Shown here: piece by piece, positions 40,618 to 48,990 of the stretch
Numbering within the stretch: the stretch's first letter is position 1
Layout: every line of letters begins with the position of its first letter
Assembly: GCF_000195635.1 (NCBI RefSeq)
Contig: NZ_GL882625.1
Span: forward strand, 1 to 64,000
DNA: 64,000 nt
Reading direction: 5' to 3'
From: Bacteroides fluxus YIT 12057
Lineage (GTDB): Bacteria; Bacteroidota; Bacteroidia; Bacteroidales; Bacteroidaceae
Position numbers and translations under genes: made by a program
Notes under the pieces: model-generated
Database searches by the model: none
What the model was told of the DNA's origin: nothing
The model's input: the letters and a program-made list of their open reading frames with translations, nothing else

Positions 40618-41415
40618 TTAATGGCTGAGTTTTCTGTTTATTTCTTCAATGACGGCCGGAAGCTCCCTGATGGTATCTACCACATAATGGGCACCGGCAT
40701 CCGACATCCGACGGCGTACTTCCGTTTTACGGGCTTCAAGTTCGGTGGCAGGCATGGAGCCCACTTCCTCTTCTGTCAGCCCCAATTCGTTGCTGCCCAG
40801 CACCACACCTACTGTCCATACCTTGGCATTGACACCTTCTTTTATATCGGCAATAGTATCGCCATATTTCAACACACAGTCTGTAGAAGAAACGGCAAGT
40901 TCCATCATGTTTTTATAAATCATATATGGGGCAGGGCGGCCGGCAGGCAACCCATCGGGAGTTACACAATTATCCACCACATATCCTCTGGCAGCAGCAG
41001 CGGGCAATACGACATCCATCATAGAACGGGTATAGCCTGTTGTCGAACCGACTTTGATGCCCTGTACGCGCAATGCGGCAATAGTCTCTACCACCCCGGG
41101 AATAGGTTCCGTATAGCTTTCCAAAGAGGCAAACAGCACCCGCTGGAATTCCGCATAACGCGCCAACACATCCTCTTCATTACAAGGACGGCCGAATTTC
41201 TCTTCAAACTCCGTCTTTACACGTTCTATCTGAAACAAAGCACGAATTTCCTCTATTTTGGTCAATCCCATGTGTGCACGCGTTTCAGCAGCGGTAACAG
41301 GAGTCCCAATAGCCTTGAAGCTTTCAACAAAAGCGGCTACCGGAGCAAAACAGCCGTAATCGACAGCTGTACCTGCCCAATCCATAATGATACATTCAAT
41401 TTTTTTCATTTTCAT
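40618..41415 (-). CDS. phnX: Phosphonoacetaldehyde hydrolase
   Basis: A 265-residue HAD-type enzyme that cleaves the C-P bond of phosphonoacetaldehyde to acetaldehyde and phosphate. It shows IIMDWAGTAVDYGCFAPVAAF near 9 (nucleophile Asp and the Ala-Gly pair), the Schiff-base Lys in HMGLTKIEEIRALF near 47, GSTTGYTRSMMDVV near 128 and KYGDTIADIKEG near 182. Lies between the transporter and phnW in the 2-AEP operon. Confidence 0.95.
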   Translation of the reverse strand: MKMKKIECIIMDWAGTAVDYGCFAPVAAFVESFKAIGTPVTAAETRAHMGLTKIEEIRALFQIERVKTEFEEKFGRPCNEEDVLARYAEFQRVLFASLESYTEPIPGVVETIAALRVQGIKVGSTTGYTRSMMDVVLPAAAARGYVVDNCVTPDGLPAGRPAPYMIYKNMMELAVSSTDCVLKYGDTIADIKEGVNAKVWTVGVVLGSNELGLTEEEVGSMPATELEARKTEVRRRMSDAGAHYVVDTIRELPAVIEEINRKLSH

Positions 41416-41427
41416 ATTATCTGTTTG

Positions 41428-42792
41428 TTATTTTGTCTCAAAAAGTAAAGGATTCCCTTGGCGGGCCAGCCTGCTCGAACGAAAAAGTGAAAAGTTCTCC
41501 GGTCCCGACATATTCTCCCTGCGGTAACGCTGTATCAAATAAACAGCAGAACAGAGGAAAGCGACACTGCATATTATGCCTACATAACCCGACATCAAGT
41601 TATAGAAATCCAACCAGTTGATGTCCGGATTGAAAAACTCTTTGAATATCAGGACAACAACCGTACCGGTATAGCCGATAAAATCCAATGTGATGATAAA
41701 GAATCCCACATTTCCCCTAATCCTGAAGCAAGCAATGAAACGCTCGAAGAAAAGGGTCTGGAAACTCAGATAAATCGTATAAAGCGACAAGCTTTGAAGA
41801 AAGAGCCAAGTCATCGGTGGAATTCGCAACTCATCATAATTGAAAGCTATATAACTCAATGTCAGTGTACCGCAGGTGACAAGCATCAACAGCAGACACA
41901 ATACTTTTATATTGCTTCTTACAGCAGACATCAACCCGAAGACGAATAGAATAATCAAGGTGACCGTTGCATCCACTTTGGCAAATGCCCATGAAGAGAG
42001 TCCCGCAGTCTCCACATCCAAAATCTTCACCAAGAAATCTTCCTTTATATCCTGCAAGACAGTAATGAACAGATTGGCAAAGAACAGCATCAGAAGAACC
42101 GGCATAAAACTCTTAAAAATACCAAGACGTGCCCGGCTGTCCAACGTCACACGCTCTGCACGTAGGGCTTTATCGGCAGCGGTAGGTTGCGGCATGCGGG
42201 TCATCAACCAACCCAGCAACGAAAGCAGCGGAAAGGCAATGGCTCCGATAAAAGCAGGCATCCAGAACTCACTGACATGAAGGTTATCCATCACAAAGAG
42301 CCCCACAGACTTTGCCGTACCGGAACTGATAGCTATGCTCAGTCCCATAAGGCTTGCCAACAGGTCCGTAACACGACGTCCCTCCAAGAAACTGAATATC
42401 ACCCCCCACATACACCCCAGCGAAAGCCCGTTAAAGAATAAAGCGAAAACATTGAAAGGCTGTGGAAGCAGGCCAAATAACACCAATGAAAGTTCTGCTA
42501 TCGCTACAGAAAATATAATGAACTTCAGCCGGTTCTCTTTTTTCAATTCGGATATCACCTTGATACCTATCAGCTTAGAAATAAAATAGCCCGAAATCTG
42601 TATAATACTGGTAGCCGTCTTATAATCCATCCCAAAGAAATCGAGCCCGTCGAAGGTAGCGGCAGTAAACGGTTTACGCAGAGCATATACCAATGAATAA
42701 GAAAGTAAAGCCGCACCTCCGGCCCAGAGGATAAACAAAGCATCGGACAGTTTTTTATTTGAACTTATGTCTTTTTTTTCTCCAATAAACAT
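41428..42792 (-). CDS. DUF5690 membrane transporter, probable 2-AEP permease
   Basis: A 454-residue, 12-helix protein resembling the major facilitator fold and matching what I know as DUF5690. The start is YALRKPFTAATFDGLDF near 40 after a first helix, with LSLGCMWGVIFSFLEGRRVTDLLASLMGLSIA near 129. Substrate is inferred from position: it is the promoter-proximal gene of the phnX-phnW operon, 12 bp ahead of phnX, so it is a good candidate for 2-AEP or phosphonate uptake. Start set at 42792 because the upstream TTG (42831) overlaps the promoter. Confidence 0.85.
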   Translation of the reverse strand: MFIGEKKDISSNKKLSDALFILWAGGAALLSYSLVYALRKPFTAATFDGLDFFGMDYKTATSIIQISGYFISKLIGIKVISELKKENRLKFIIFSVAIAELSLVLFGLLPQPFNVFALFFNGLSLGCMWGVIFSFLEGRRVTDLLASLMGLSIAISSGTAKSVGLFVMDNLHVSEFWMPAFIGAIAFPLLSLLGWLMTRMPQPTAADKALRAERVTLDSRARLGIFKSFMPVLLMLFFANLFITVLQDIKEDFLVKILDVETAGLSSWAFAKVDATVTLIILFVFGLMSAVRSNIKVLCLLLMLVTCGTLTLSYIAFNYDELRIPPMTWLFLQSLSLYTIYLSFQTLFFERFIACFRIRGNVGFFIITLDFIGYTGTVVVLIFKEFFNPDINWLDFYNLMSGYVGIICSVAFLCSAVYLIQRYRRENMSGPENFSLFRSSRLARQGNPLLFETK

Positions 42793-42828
42793 ACACTTGA
42801 TTTTTGATTTGTTTTTTGATTCCGGCAG

Positions 42829-42836
42829 CAAAGGTA
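42829..42836 (-). promoter_or_regulatory. Bacteroides -7 box TACCTTTG (minus strand)
   Basis: Plus-strand CAAAGGTA, 36 bp before the DUF5690 start; promoter of the 2-AEP operon. Confidence 0.65.
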
Positions 42837-42908
42837 GAAGAGCTCAACCACACTAAAAATGAATTTTCATTATTAATAAACTTCATAAAAACAACACTTT
42901 ATTATGTA

Positions 42909-42929
42909 ACATTAATGAAATATTAATGT
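42909..42929. promoter_or_regulatory. 21-bp dyad between divergent units
   Basis: ACATTAAT (42909-42916) and ATTAATGT (42922-42929) are exact inverted repeats around 5 bp. It lies upstream of the phn operon promoter and just before the -33 region of the divergent HTH gene, a position fitting a shared operator. Confidence 0.5.
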
Positions 42930-42998
42930 AACGGAAGCATAACAACAAGAGCTTTTCTTTGTACACATTTTCAATCAATTATCATTGATACAACCATT

Positions 42999-43880
42999 AT
43001 GAACGAACTTTTAGACATATACAAACGCATTGAATATCTGCGTAACAAAGGAGTCAAGATGAAAGAAATAGCCGACCATACCAATATGGCGGCAAGTGTC
43101 CTGTCTTCTCTTTATTCCAGCGTCCTCCCGACCTACATCGGTACCATAAGGAAAGGCAATACGGAAGAAGAAGCCTTGGATTACGCTCTTTCCCAAGTAA
43201 ACAATGTCTCGAAAAAACGCCTGTTAGGTTCTCTGAAAGAATTAAAAGAACAGTTATTCAGTCTGGAACCTACACCGGCCACAGGGCAAAAGGAGAATCC
43301 TTTTCTGGATATGATGGCCGAAGAGATGCTCCATTCCGCTCAGGAAGTATATAACTACAGCGGTATATATGTCAGCTACAGTCTTTCTTCCTCATCCAAT
43401 GCATTGAAAGTGGAGCCTTATCTGGTTACTCCTTCCGAAAACAATGATTATGTAAAAGTAATGCACATGAGTGCCTACAATACCACCCATTTTGGTACCG
43501 CCATCTTCAACAACCATCAGAATGCATACATCATGTTCAATGAACGGGAAACACCTCAGCTAGCATTGTTCACCATCTACCTGCAATTGCCGATGTACGA
43601 CTTCCCGCATATGCTGAAAGGCTTGTATCTATGTTTGGACTACAACCGAAACCCGATAGCAAGAAGAATACTTTTCATCAAATATTCAGACAGCACCAGC
43701 ATGGACGATTTCCTGGAACTGAAAGGGGAACTGATACCACAAGATAAACTGACAGACGAACAAATGTCCTATTATAACTATACATGCCAACCGGGAGACT
43801 TTATCAAAACCTGTTCTGTACCTTCCCCGTTACTGAACGAGAAGGATCTGGAAAGAGAAAAGAAAATGCTTGAAATATAA
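42999..43880 (+). CDS. Unrecognised protein with N-terminal HTH, divergent from the 2-AEP operon
   Basis: A 293-residue protein with no named family that I recognise. Residues 1-40 look like a helix-turn-helix (IYKRIEYLRNKGVKMKEIADHTNMAASVLSSLYSSVL), followed by a helical linker and, from about 95, a mixed alpha/beta region (GIYVSYSLSSSSNALKVEPYLVTPSENNDYVKVMHM; FGTAIFNNHQNAYIMFNER). This is not a LysR, GntR or AraC pattern. Position and HTH suggest it controls the phosphonate genes. A weak -7 box TTTCTTTG ends at 42961. Confidence 0.7.
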   Translation: MNELLDIYKRIEYLRNKGVKMKEIADHTNMAASVLSSLYSSVLPTYIGTIRKGNTEEEALDYALSQVNNVSKKRLLGSLKELKEQLFSLEPTPATGQKENPFLDMMAEEMLHSAQEVYNYSGIYVSYSLSSSSNALKVEPYLVTPSENNDYVKVMHMSAYNTTHFGTAIFNNHQNAYIMFNERETPQLALFTIYLQLPMYDFPHMLKGLYLCLDYNRNPIARRILFIKYSDSTSMDDFLELKGELIPQDKLTDEQMSYYNYTCQPGDFIKTCSVPSPLLNEKDLEREKKMLEI

Positions 43881-43896
43881 TGTAACCAGCACGCTT

Positions 43897-43911
43897 TGCA
43901 ACTTAGTTGCA
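43897..43911. promoter_or_regulatory. Fur-type 7-1-7 operator candidate
   Basis: TGCAACT-T-AGTTGCA is a perfect 15-bp dyad in the classic Fur/Zur/Per 7-1-7 spacing, lying 12 bp upstream of the -7 box at 43924-43931 and over the -33 region of the metal ATPase promoter. The Fur-family gene is downstream in the same unit. Confidence 0.65.
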
Positions 43912-43923
43912 TCTCTTTTCCAC

Positions 43924-43931
43924 TACCTTTG
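43924..43931 (+). promoter_or_regulatory. Bacteroides -7 box TACCTTTG
   Basis: TACCTTTG, 31 bp before the ATPase ATG. A purine-rich AAAAGGAGG ends 11 bp before that ATG, unusually strong for Bacteroides. Confidence 0.65.
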
Positions 43932-43962
43932 CATCAGAAAATAAAAAAGGAGGAAAAATATA

Positions 43963-45903
43963 ATGAGTTGCAATTGCTGCTGCACACAAGGACATCCTGT
44001 AAAAAAAGAAAAGAAAAATACATTGCTCAAAGACTACTGGAGAATTACAGTAGCAGGTTTGTTACTTTTGGGAGGTATAGCCATCCAGGCAATGGATATC
44101 GGCTTCTTCCAGGAAGAGTATATCGCTTTCGGCTGGTATCTGCTGGCCTATCTGCCGGTGGGACTGCCGGTTATGAAAGAAGCCTGGGAAAGCATTTTAC
44201 AAAAGGATATATTCAGTGAGTTCACCCTTATGTCTATTGCTACTCTCGGCGCTTTCTATATAGGGGAATATCCGGAGGGAGTAGCCGTGATGCTCTTCTA
44301 CTCTTTGGGAGAAATGTTTCAAGGCAAGGCAGTAAACAAAGCTCAACGAAACATCAGTGCCCTGTTGGACGTTCGTCCGGAAGTAGCGACAATAATCAGG
44401 GATAATGAATCTATTGTCGAAGTCCCCCAAAATGTACAAATCGGTGAAATCATCGAAGTAAAAGCCGGAGAAAGGGTACCGCTGGATGGCAGAATGCTGA
44501 ATGAAGTTGCCGCATTCAATACATCGGCGCTAACGGGAGAAAGCCGTCCACGCAACATACGGAAAGGTGAGTATGTGCTTGCCGGGATGATTGCAACGGA
44601 TAAGGTTGTCAGAATACAAGTAACAAAGACTTTCGAAAAAAGTGCTCTGTCACGCATATTGGAACTTGTACAGAATGCTTCTGAACGCAAGGCCCCGGCA
44701 GAACTGTTCATCCGGAAATTTGCCCGCATCTATACACCGATAGTCACAGGACTGGCAGTGCTGATCGTACTGGTTCCATTCATCTATTCATTGACAGACG
44801 CCTCATTTGTTTTTACTTTCAACGACTGGCTTTACAGAGCATTGGTCTTTCTGGTTATCTCTTGCCCATGCGCATTGGTAGTCAGCATTCCATTGGGATA
44901 TTTCGGGGGTATAGGTGCCGCGTCCCGTCTCGGAGTTTTGTTTAAGGGAGGAAATTACCTGGATGCCATCACCAAAATCAATACCGTAGTTTTCGATAAG
45001 ACAGGAACATTGACCAAAGGCACCTTTAATGTGCAACTCTGCAAAACGCAACCCGGCATATCCAAAGAGGAACTGATACGACTGGCTGCTTCAGTAGAAC
45101 GGAACAGTACACATCCGATTGCAAAAGCCATTGTAAACCACGCCGAAGAAAAGAATATAACGCCGGTCTCCACAACGGAAGTAACAGAAATTGCCGGCTA
45201 CGGGTTGGAAACAAACATCGAGGGAACACGCATATTAGTAGGGAATATCCGCCTGCTATCCAAGTATCAGGTTAGTTATCCGAAAGAGCTGTCAGCCATT
45301 CCAGATACGATTGTGGTCTGTGCCATCGGAACAGAATATGCCGGTTATTTGTTATTATCAGATAGTCTGAAAGAAGATGCTTTCCAAGCCGTTGAAGAAT
45401 TGAAAGCTTTAAATATCAATAATATTCAGATTCTTTCAGGAGATAGACAGAGCATTGTAACTAACTTCGCGCAGAAGTTAGGCATTACAAAAGCATACGG
45501 TGACTTGCTACCCGACGGCAAGATAAAGTACGTGGAGGAATTGCGCCAAGATTCAAGAAACCAAATCGCCTTTATAGGTGACGGCATCAATGACGCTCCG
45601 GCTCTTGCGCTTAGCAATGTAGGCATCGCCATGGGAGGATTGGGCAGCGACGCTGCCATTGAAACAGCAGATGTGGTAATACAGACCGATCAACCCTCCA
45701 AGGTAGCGACTGCCATTCGTGCAGGCAAACAGACCCGAAAGATTATGTGGCAAAACATCTCTCTGGCCTTCGGGATAAAACTGCTCGTTCTGATATTGGG
45801 CGCCGGCGGTCTGGCCACACTATGGGAAGCTGTGTTTGCGGATGTAGGTGTTGCCCTTATTGCGATAGTAAATGCCGTACGGATACAGAAACTTATTAAA
45901 TAG
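43963..45903 (+). CDS. Heavy-metal P1B-type ATPase, probable Zn/Cd/Pb exporter
   Basis: A 646-residue metal-pumping ATPase. The N-terminus is a short Cys-rich stretch (SCNCCCTQGH) with no HMA metal-binding domain. Then come membrane helices, TGESRP actuator near 190, the metal-binding CPC at residues 301-303 (SCPCALVVSIP), phosphorylation site DKTGTLTKG at 345, HP locus NSTHPIAKA near 383 and GDGINDAPAL near 546. The last segment VFADVGVALIAIVNAVR carries the Asp of P1B-2 (ZntA-type) pumps. A Fur-family gene follows 12 bp downstream. Confidence 0.93.
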   Translation: MSCNCCCTQGHPVKKEKKNTLLKDYWRITVAGLLLLGGIAIQAMDIGFFQEEYIAFGWYLLAYLPVGLPVMKEAWESILQKDIFSEFTLMSIATLGAFYIGEYPEGVAVMLFYSLGEMFQGKAVNKAQRNISALLDVRPEVATIIRDNESIVEVPQNVQIGEIIEVKAGERVPLDGRMLNEVAAFNTSALTGESRPRNIRKGEYVLAGMIATDKVVRIQVTKTFEKSALSRILELVQNASERKAPAELFIRKFARIYTPIVTGLAVLIVLVPFIYSLTDASFVFTFNDWLYRALVFLVISCPCALVVSIPLGYFGGIGAASRLGVLFKGGNYLDAITKINTVVFDKTGTLTKGTFNVQLCKTQPGISKEELIRLAASVERNSTHPIAKAIVNHAEEKNITPVSTTEVTEIAGYGLETNIEGTRILVGNIRLLSKYQVSYPKELSAIPDTIVVCAIGTEYAGYLLLSDSLKEDAFQAVEELKALNINNIQILSGDRQSIVTNFAQKLGITKAYGDLLPDGKIKYVEELRQDSRNQIAFIGDGINDAPALALSNVGIAMGGLGSDAAIETADVVIQTDQPSKVATAIRAGKQTRKIMWQNISLAFGIKLLVLILGAGGLATLWEAVFADVGVALIAIVNAVRIQKLIK

Positions 45904-45914
45904 GAGAATTAATA

Positions 45915-46337
45915 ATGGAAGAAAATGTATATTTGGACTTGTTGAAGAAGAGAGAGATACAGCCAACTGCCATACGCATTTTAGTACTGAAAGCCATGAT
46001 GCAGGCCAACCGTTCTGTTTCATTGCTAGACCTTGAATATATACTGGATACGGTTGACAAATCAACCATATTCCGTACTATTACCCTATTTCTGTCCCAT
46101 CATCTCATACACTGCATTGACGACGGAACAAAATCCTTCAAGTACGCCGTATGCAGTGATAGTTGTGCCTGTGAAATGAACGACCTGCATACACACTTCC
46201 ATTGTGAAAAATGCAACAAGACTTTCTGTTTTAAAAATATTCCCACTCCGGTTGTGAATCTGCCGCAAGGGTTTACACTGAGCAGTATCAATTATGTATT
46301 GAAAGGCGTCTGTCCGGACTGCGCAGAACATTCATGA
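45915..46337 (+). CDS. Fur-family metalloregulator
   Basis: A 140-residue regulator. The winged helix is ATAIRILVLKAMMQANRSVSLLDLEYILDTVDKSTIFRTITLF, followed by the dimer domain with the metal site HTHFHCEKCNKTFCF (about 92-106) and GVCPDCAEH near the end, giving two CxxC-type pairs for a structural zinc. The His-rich regulatory site is present. It is cotranscribed with the metal pump, so it could be a Zur-like or other metal sensor; iron, zinc or manganese cannot be told apart by eye. Confidence 0.9.
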   Translation: MEENVYLDLLKKREIQPTAIRILVLKAMMQANRSVSLLDLEYILDTVDKSTIFRTITLFLSHHLIHCIDDGTKSFKYAVCSDSCACEMNDLHTHFHCEKCNKTFCFKNIPTPVVNLPQGFTLSSINYVLKGVCPDCAEHS

Positions 46338-46370
46338 ATTATATCCCTAAAAATCAACTCATATTTCCAC

Positions 46371-48983
46371 TTATCTATTCCAAGTCTCCACCCCGGATTT
46401 CGCCACTGCATCCGAAAACGAAACGATACGTAACCTTTCGGCAAATTGCGACAATGGCAAACCTGTGACAACCTTTACCTTCACAGGCTTATCCGGCAAT
46501 AAATCCACATAATTATCTGATACAAAATTATCAATGTCATCTTCAATTGAAAGAAAGACCCCCCTGGCAAAAACATCACACGCAAGAGTCACTTCATAGC
46601 CTCCTTCAACTACAGCTATATCTCTATGGATCAATGCGTCTTTGTAATGCATATCTTTCTGTTTAGCAAGAAAATAATTATTCGTATATTCTCTGCCGCC
46701 TTTATCCTGATAAGCCACATGCACAACGACATCTTCTCTCGACGTTCCCTTCAGCAATGCCTCTACTTTTTCATTCCAGACTACCGTACTCGTATTAGCA
46801 GGAACTGGTACTTTTCCGGTTATTTCTCTTACAACACCTGTCCCGTCCAATCTGATAATACGAACCATCAAAGTCCCCGAAGTTTTTTTCAATCTATCAG
46901 ATACAACATATACCTTCAATATGTCCCCTTCTACTATCGGAGATACCAATAAGTCGTCAAAGGACTTTACCGTAAAATAATGCTGTGCTTTCCATCGGCC
47001 ATAAAAATCACGACTAGACCATGAAGCTACCGGCCAACAATCGTTATGCTGCCACACCAATGACCCCATGCAATAAGGCATATCCCGACGATGTGCTTCC
47101 ATTGCCATCTTCATGGCATCAGCCTGTAATAGTTGACTCATGTATGTAAAAGAACGAAAGTCCTTAGGCTGACGGTAGTCCGACAATAGAAAGTCATTAA
47201 TACGTTGATTTGCCTTTATTCCGCCACGCTGATGGGACATCATTACTTCCGAAGTCAAATTCCAGTCCTCCGCCAAAGGAGCATATCGTTTGATAGATTC
47301 AAACTCCGGAAAAGACTGAAAACCATATTCACTAAAAAAACGGCTACGTTCATGACTAAATTCAGAGAGAGGCTTCAAACCTTGCCACACCTCCCAATAA
47401 TGCATATCTCCTACTGCATGATTACGCGTACCGTTGTCATCCGCATAAGGAGAAGATTTACGATAGCAAGCTCCCGGGTGATACTCTTCCACAACCGCAG
47501 GTAATGTTACAAAATATTGGTCTTTGAACTGCTTCCAAATAATTTCCGAATAAACAGGATTTTGTTTATCATAAGTTGTTTTCCAATTCCAGTTAAACCA
47601 TGCGTCCAAACATTCATTATTTCCACACCAAAGTGCTATGCAACTATGGTTGCGTAATCTGCGTACATTGTCAATAGCCTCTTTACGGATATTTTCCAAG
47701 AATTCACCCTCGGCAGGGAATACACTGCACGCAAACATAAAATCCTGCCAAACTAAAATACCATACTTGTCACATAAATCATAAAAAACATCTTTTTCAT
47801 AGACACCACCTCCCCATACACGAAGCATATTCATATTGGCACTGACAGCATCTTGAATCGTTTTTTCATATATGGAATCTGTAACTCGCGTTAAAAAATT
47901 ATCACAGGGAATATAATTTGCGCCTTTGGCAAATAAAGGTTTGCCATTCAGTTCAAAATAGAAACTTTCACCATATTTATCGGGAGCAGTCACTACTTTT
48001 AAAGAACGGATACCCAATTTTTCTTTTTTCCGGTCTATCTTCTTTCCATCTAACTCTAAAATGGTAGAAAAATCATATAAGAAAGGCTCTCCTAACCCGT
48101 TAGTCCACCAAAGATGAGGTTTCTTCATTATGAACGATACCGGGATTTTATTAAGCCCTGCACTGAGATGAACCGTCTTTTGGATTTCCATACAACTGTC
48201 CGTATGGTTTAGTATGGAAATATCCGCTTCCGTCTCCATATCCGCAAGCACCTCTACTGTAACATCGATGACAGCCTGCTCCGCTGTAACAGATTTCTGA
48301 TTATAAAAGCTATCTATCAATCGTACATCATTCCAGGCTTCTATACAAACGGAACGCCATATACCTGAAGTCACCAAACGAGGTCCCCAATCCCATCCAA
48401 AATGATACCCTGCCTTACGGACAAATACACCAACTTTACGGTCAAATATCCCTCCATTTTCTGACTGGTCATTTGAACTACGATATTGAAACGGTACAGA
48501 CTCCCATTGTGGCATAGCCTTTTTAATAGGAGAATGAAAATAGACCTGCAATATGTTACCACGTAATTTCAAAAAAGGTTTAATATCTACTTTCCACTCA
48601 CGAAACATATTGTCAGCAGAAAGAATTTTCTCACCATTCAACGTTACATCGGCATAAGTATCCAATCCTTCAAAACATAATACAATGTTTTTTTTAGATA
48701 TTAGTTCCGGAGTCACGTCAAACTCAGTCCGATAAATCCAATCTTCCTTATCTACCCATTGAACACCACGTTCATTAAGCCTATAAAAAGGATCATCTAT
48801 CAGTTTATGATTGATCAAGTCAGTGTGTACTGTTCCCGGAACACTTGCCTCATACCAATTCATGCCCCTCGCCTGACGAAAGCTCCATCCTTCATGCAAG
48901 TACCGGCAAACTGGCTGTGCATAAAAAACCGAAGTAAAAGCTATAAATAACACAGTAAGCAAAATCTTATTTTTCATTCTCAC
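46371..48983 (-). CDS. GH2 beta-mannosidase-like exo-glycosidase
   Basis: An 870-residue exported enzyme (signal peptide 1-22) of glycoside hydrolase family 2. The N-terminal GH2 sandwich domains start WSFRQARGMNWYEASVPGTVHTDLI, a segment typical of beta-mannosidases (PGTVHTDL). In the catalytic barrel: MNMLRVWGGGVYEKDVFYDLCDKYGILVWQDFMFAC near 388-424, the acid/base Glu in ALWCGNNECLDAW near 459 and the nucleophile in FFSEYGFQSFPEF near 560. Minus-strand gene, 7 bp downstream of the other GH2 gene. It is convergent with the Fur-family gene. Confidence 0.92.
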   Translation of the reverse strand: MRMKNKILLTVLFIAFTSVFYAQPVCRYLHEGWSFRQARGMNWYEASVPGTVHTDLINHKLIDDPFYRLNERGVQWVDKEDWIYRTEFDVTPELISKKNIVLCFEGLDTYADVTLNGEKILSADNMFREWKVDIKPFLKLRGNILQVYFHSPIKKAMPQWESVPFQYRSSNDQSENGGIFDRKVGVFVRKAGYHFGWDWGPRLVTSGIWRSVCIEAWNDVRLIDSFYNQKSVTAEQAVIDVTVEVLADMETEADISILNHTDSCMEIQKTVHLSAGLNKIPVSFIMKKPHLWWTNGLGEPFLYDFSTILELDGKKIDRKKEKLGIRSLKVVTAPDKYGESFYFELNGKPLFAKGANYIPCDNFLTRVTDSIYEKTIQDAVSANMNMLRVWGGGVYEKDVFYDLCDKYGILVWQDFMFACSVFPAEGEFLENIRKEAIDNVRRLRNHSCIALWCGNNECLDAWFNWNWKTTYDKQNPVYSEIIWKQFKDQYFVTLPAVVEEYHPGACYRKSSPYADDNGTRNHAVGDMHYWEVWQGLKPLSEFSHERSRFFSEYGFQSFPEFESIKRYAPLAEDWNLTSEVMMSHQRGGIKANQRINDFLLSDYRQPKDFRSFTYMSQLLQADAMKMAMEAHRRDMPYCMGSLVWQHNDCWPVASWSSRDFYGRWKAQHYFTVKSFDDLLVSPIVEGDILKVYVVSDRLKKTSGTLMVRIIRLDGTGVVREITGKVPVPANTSTVVWNEKVEALLKGTSREDVVVHVAYQDKGGREYTNNYFLAKQKDMHYKDALIHRDIAVVEGGYEVTLACDVFARGVFLSIEDDIDNFVSDNYVDLLPDKPVKVKVVTGLPLSQFAERLRIVSFSDAVAKSGVETWNR

Positions 48984-48990
48984 TTATCTT

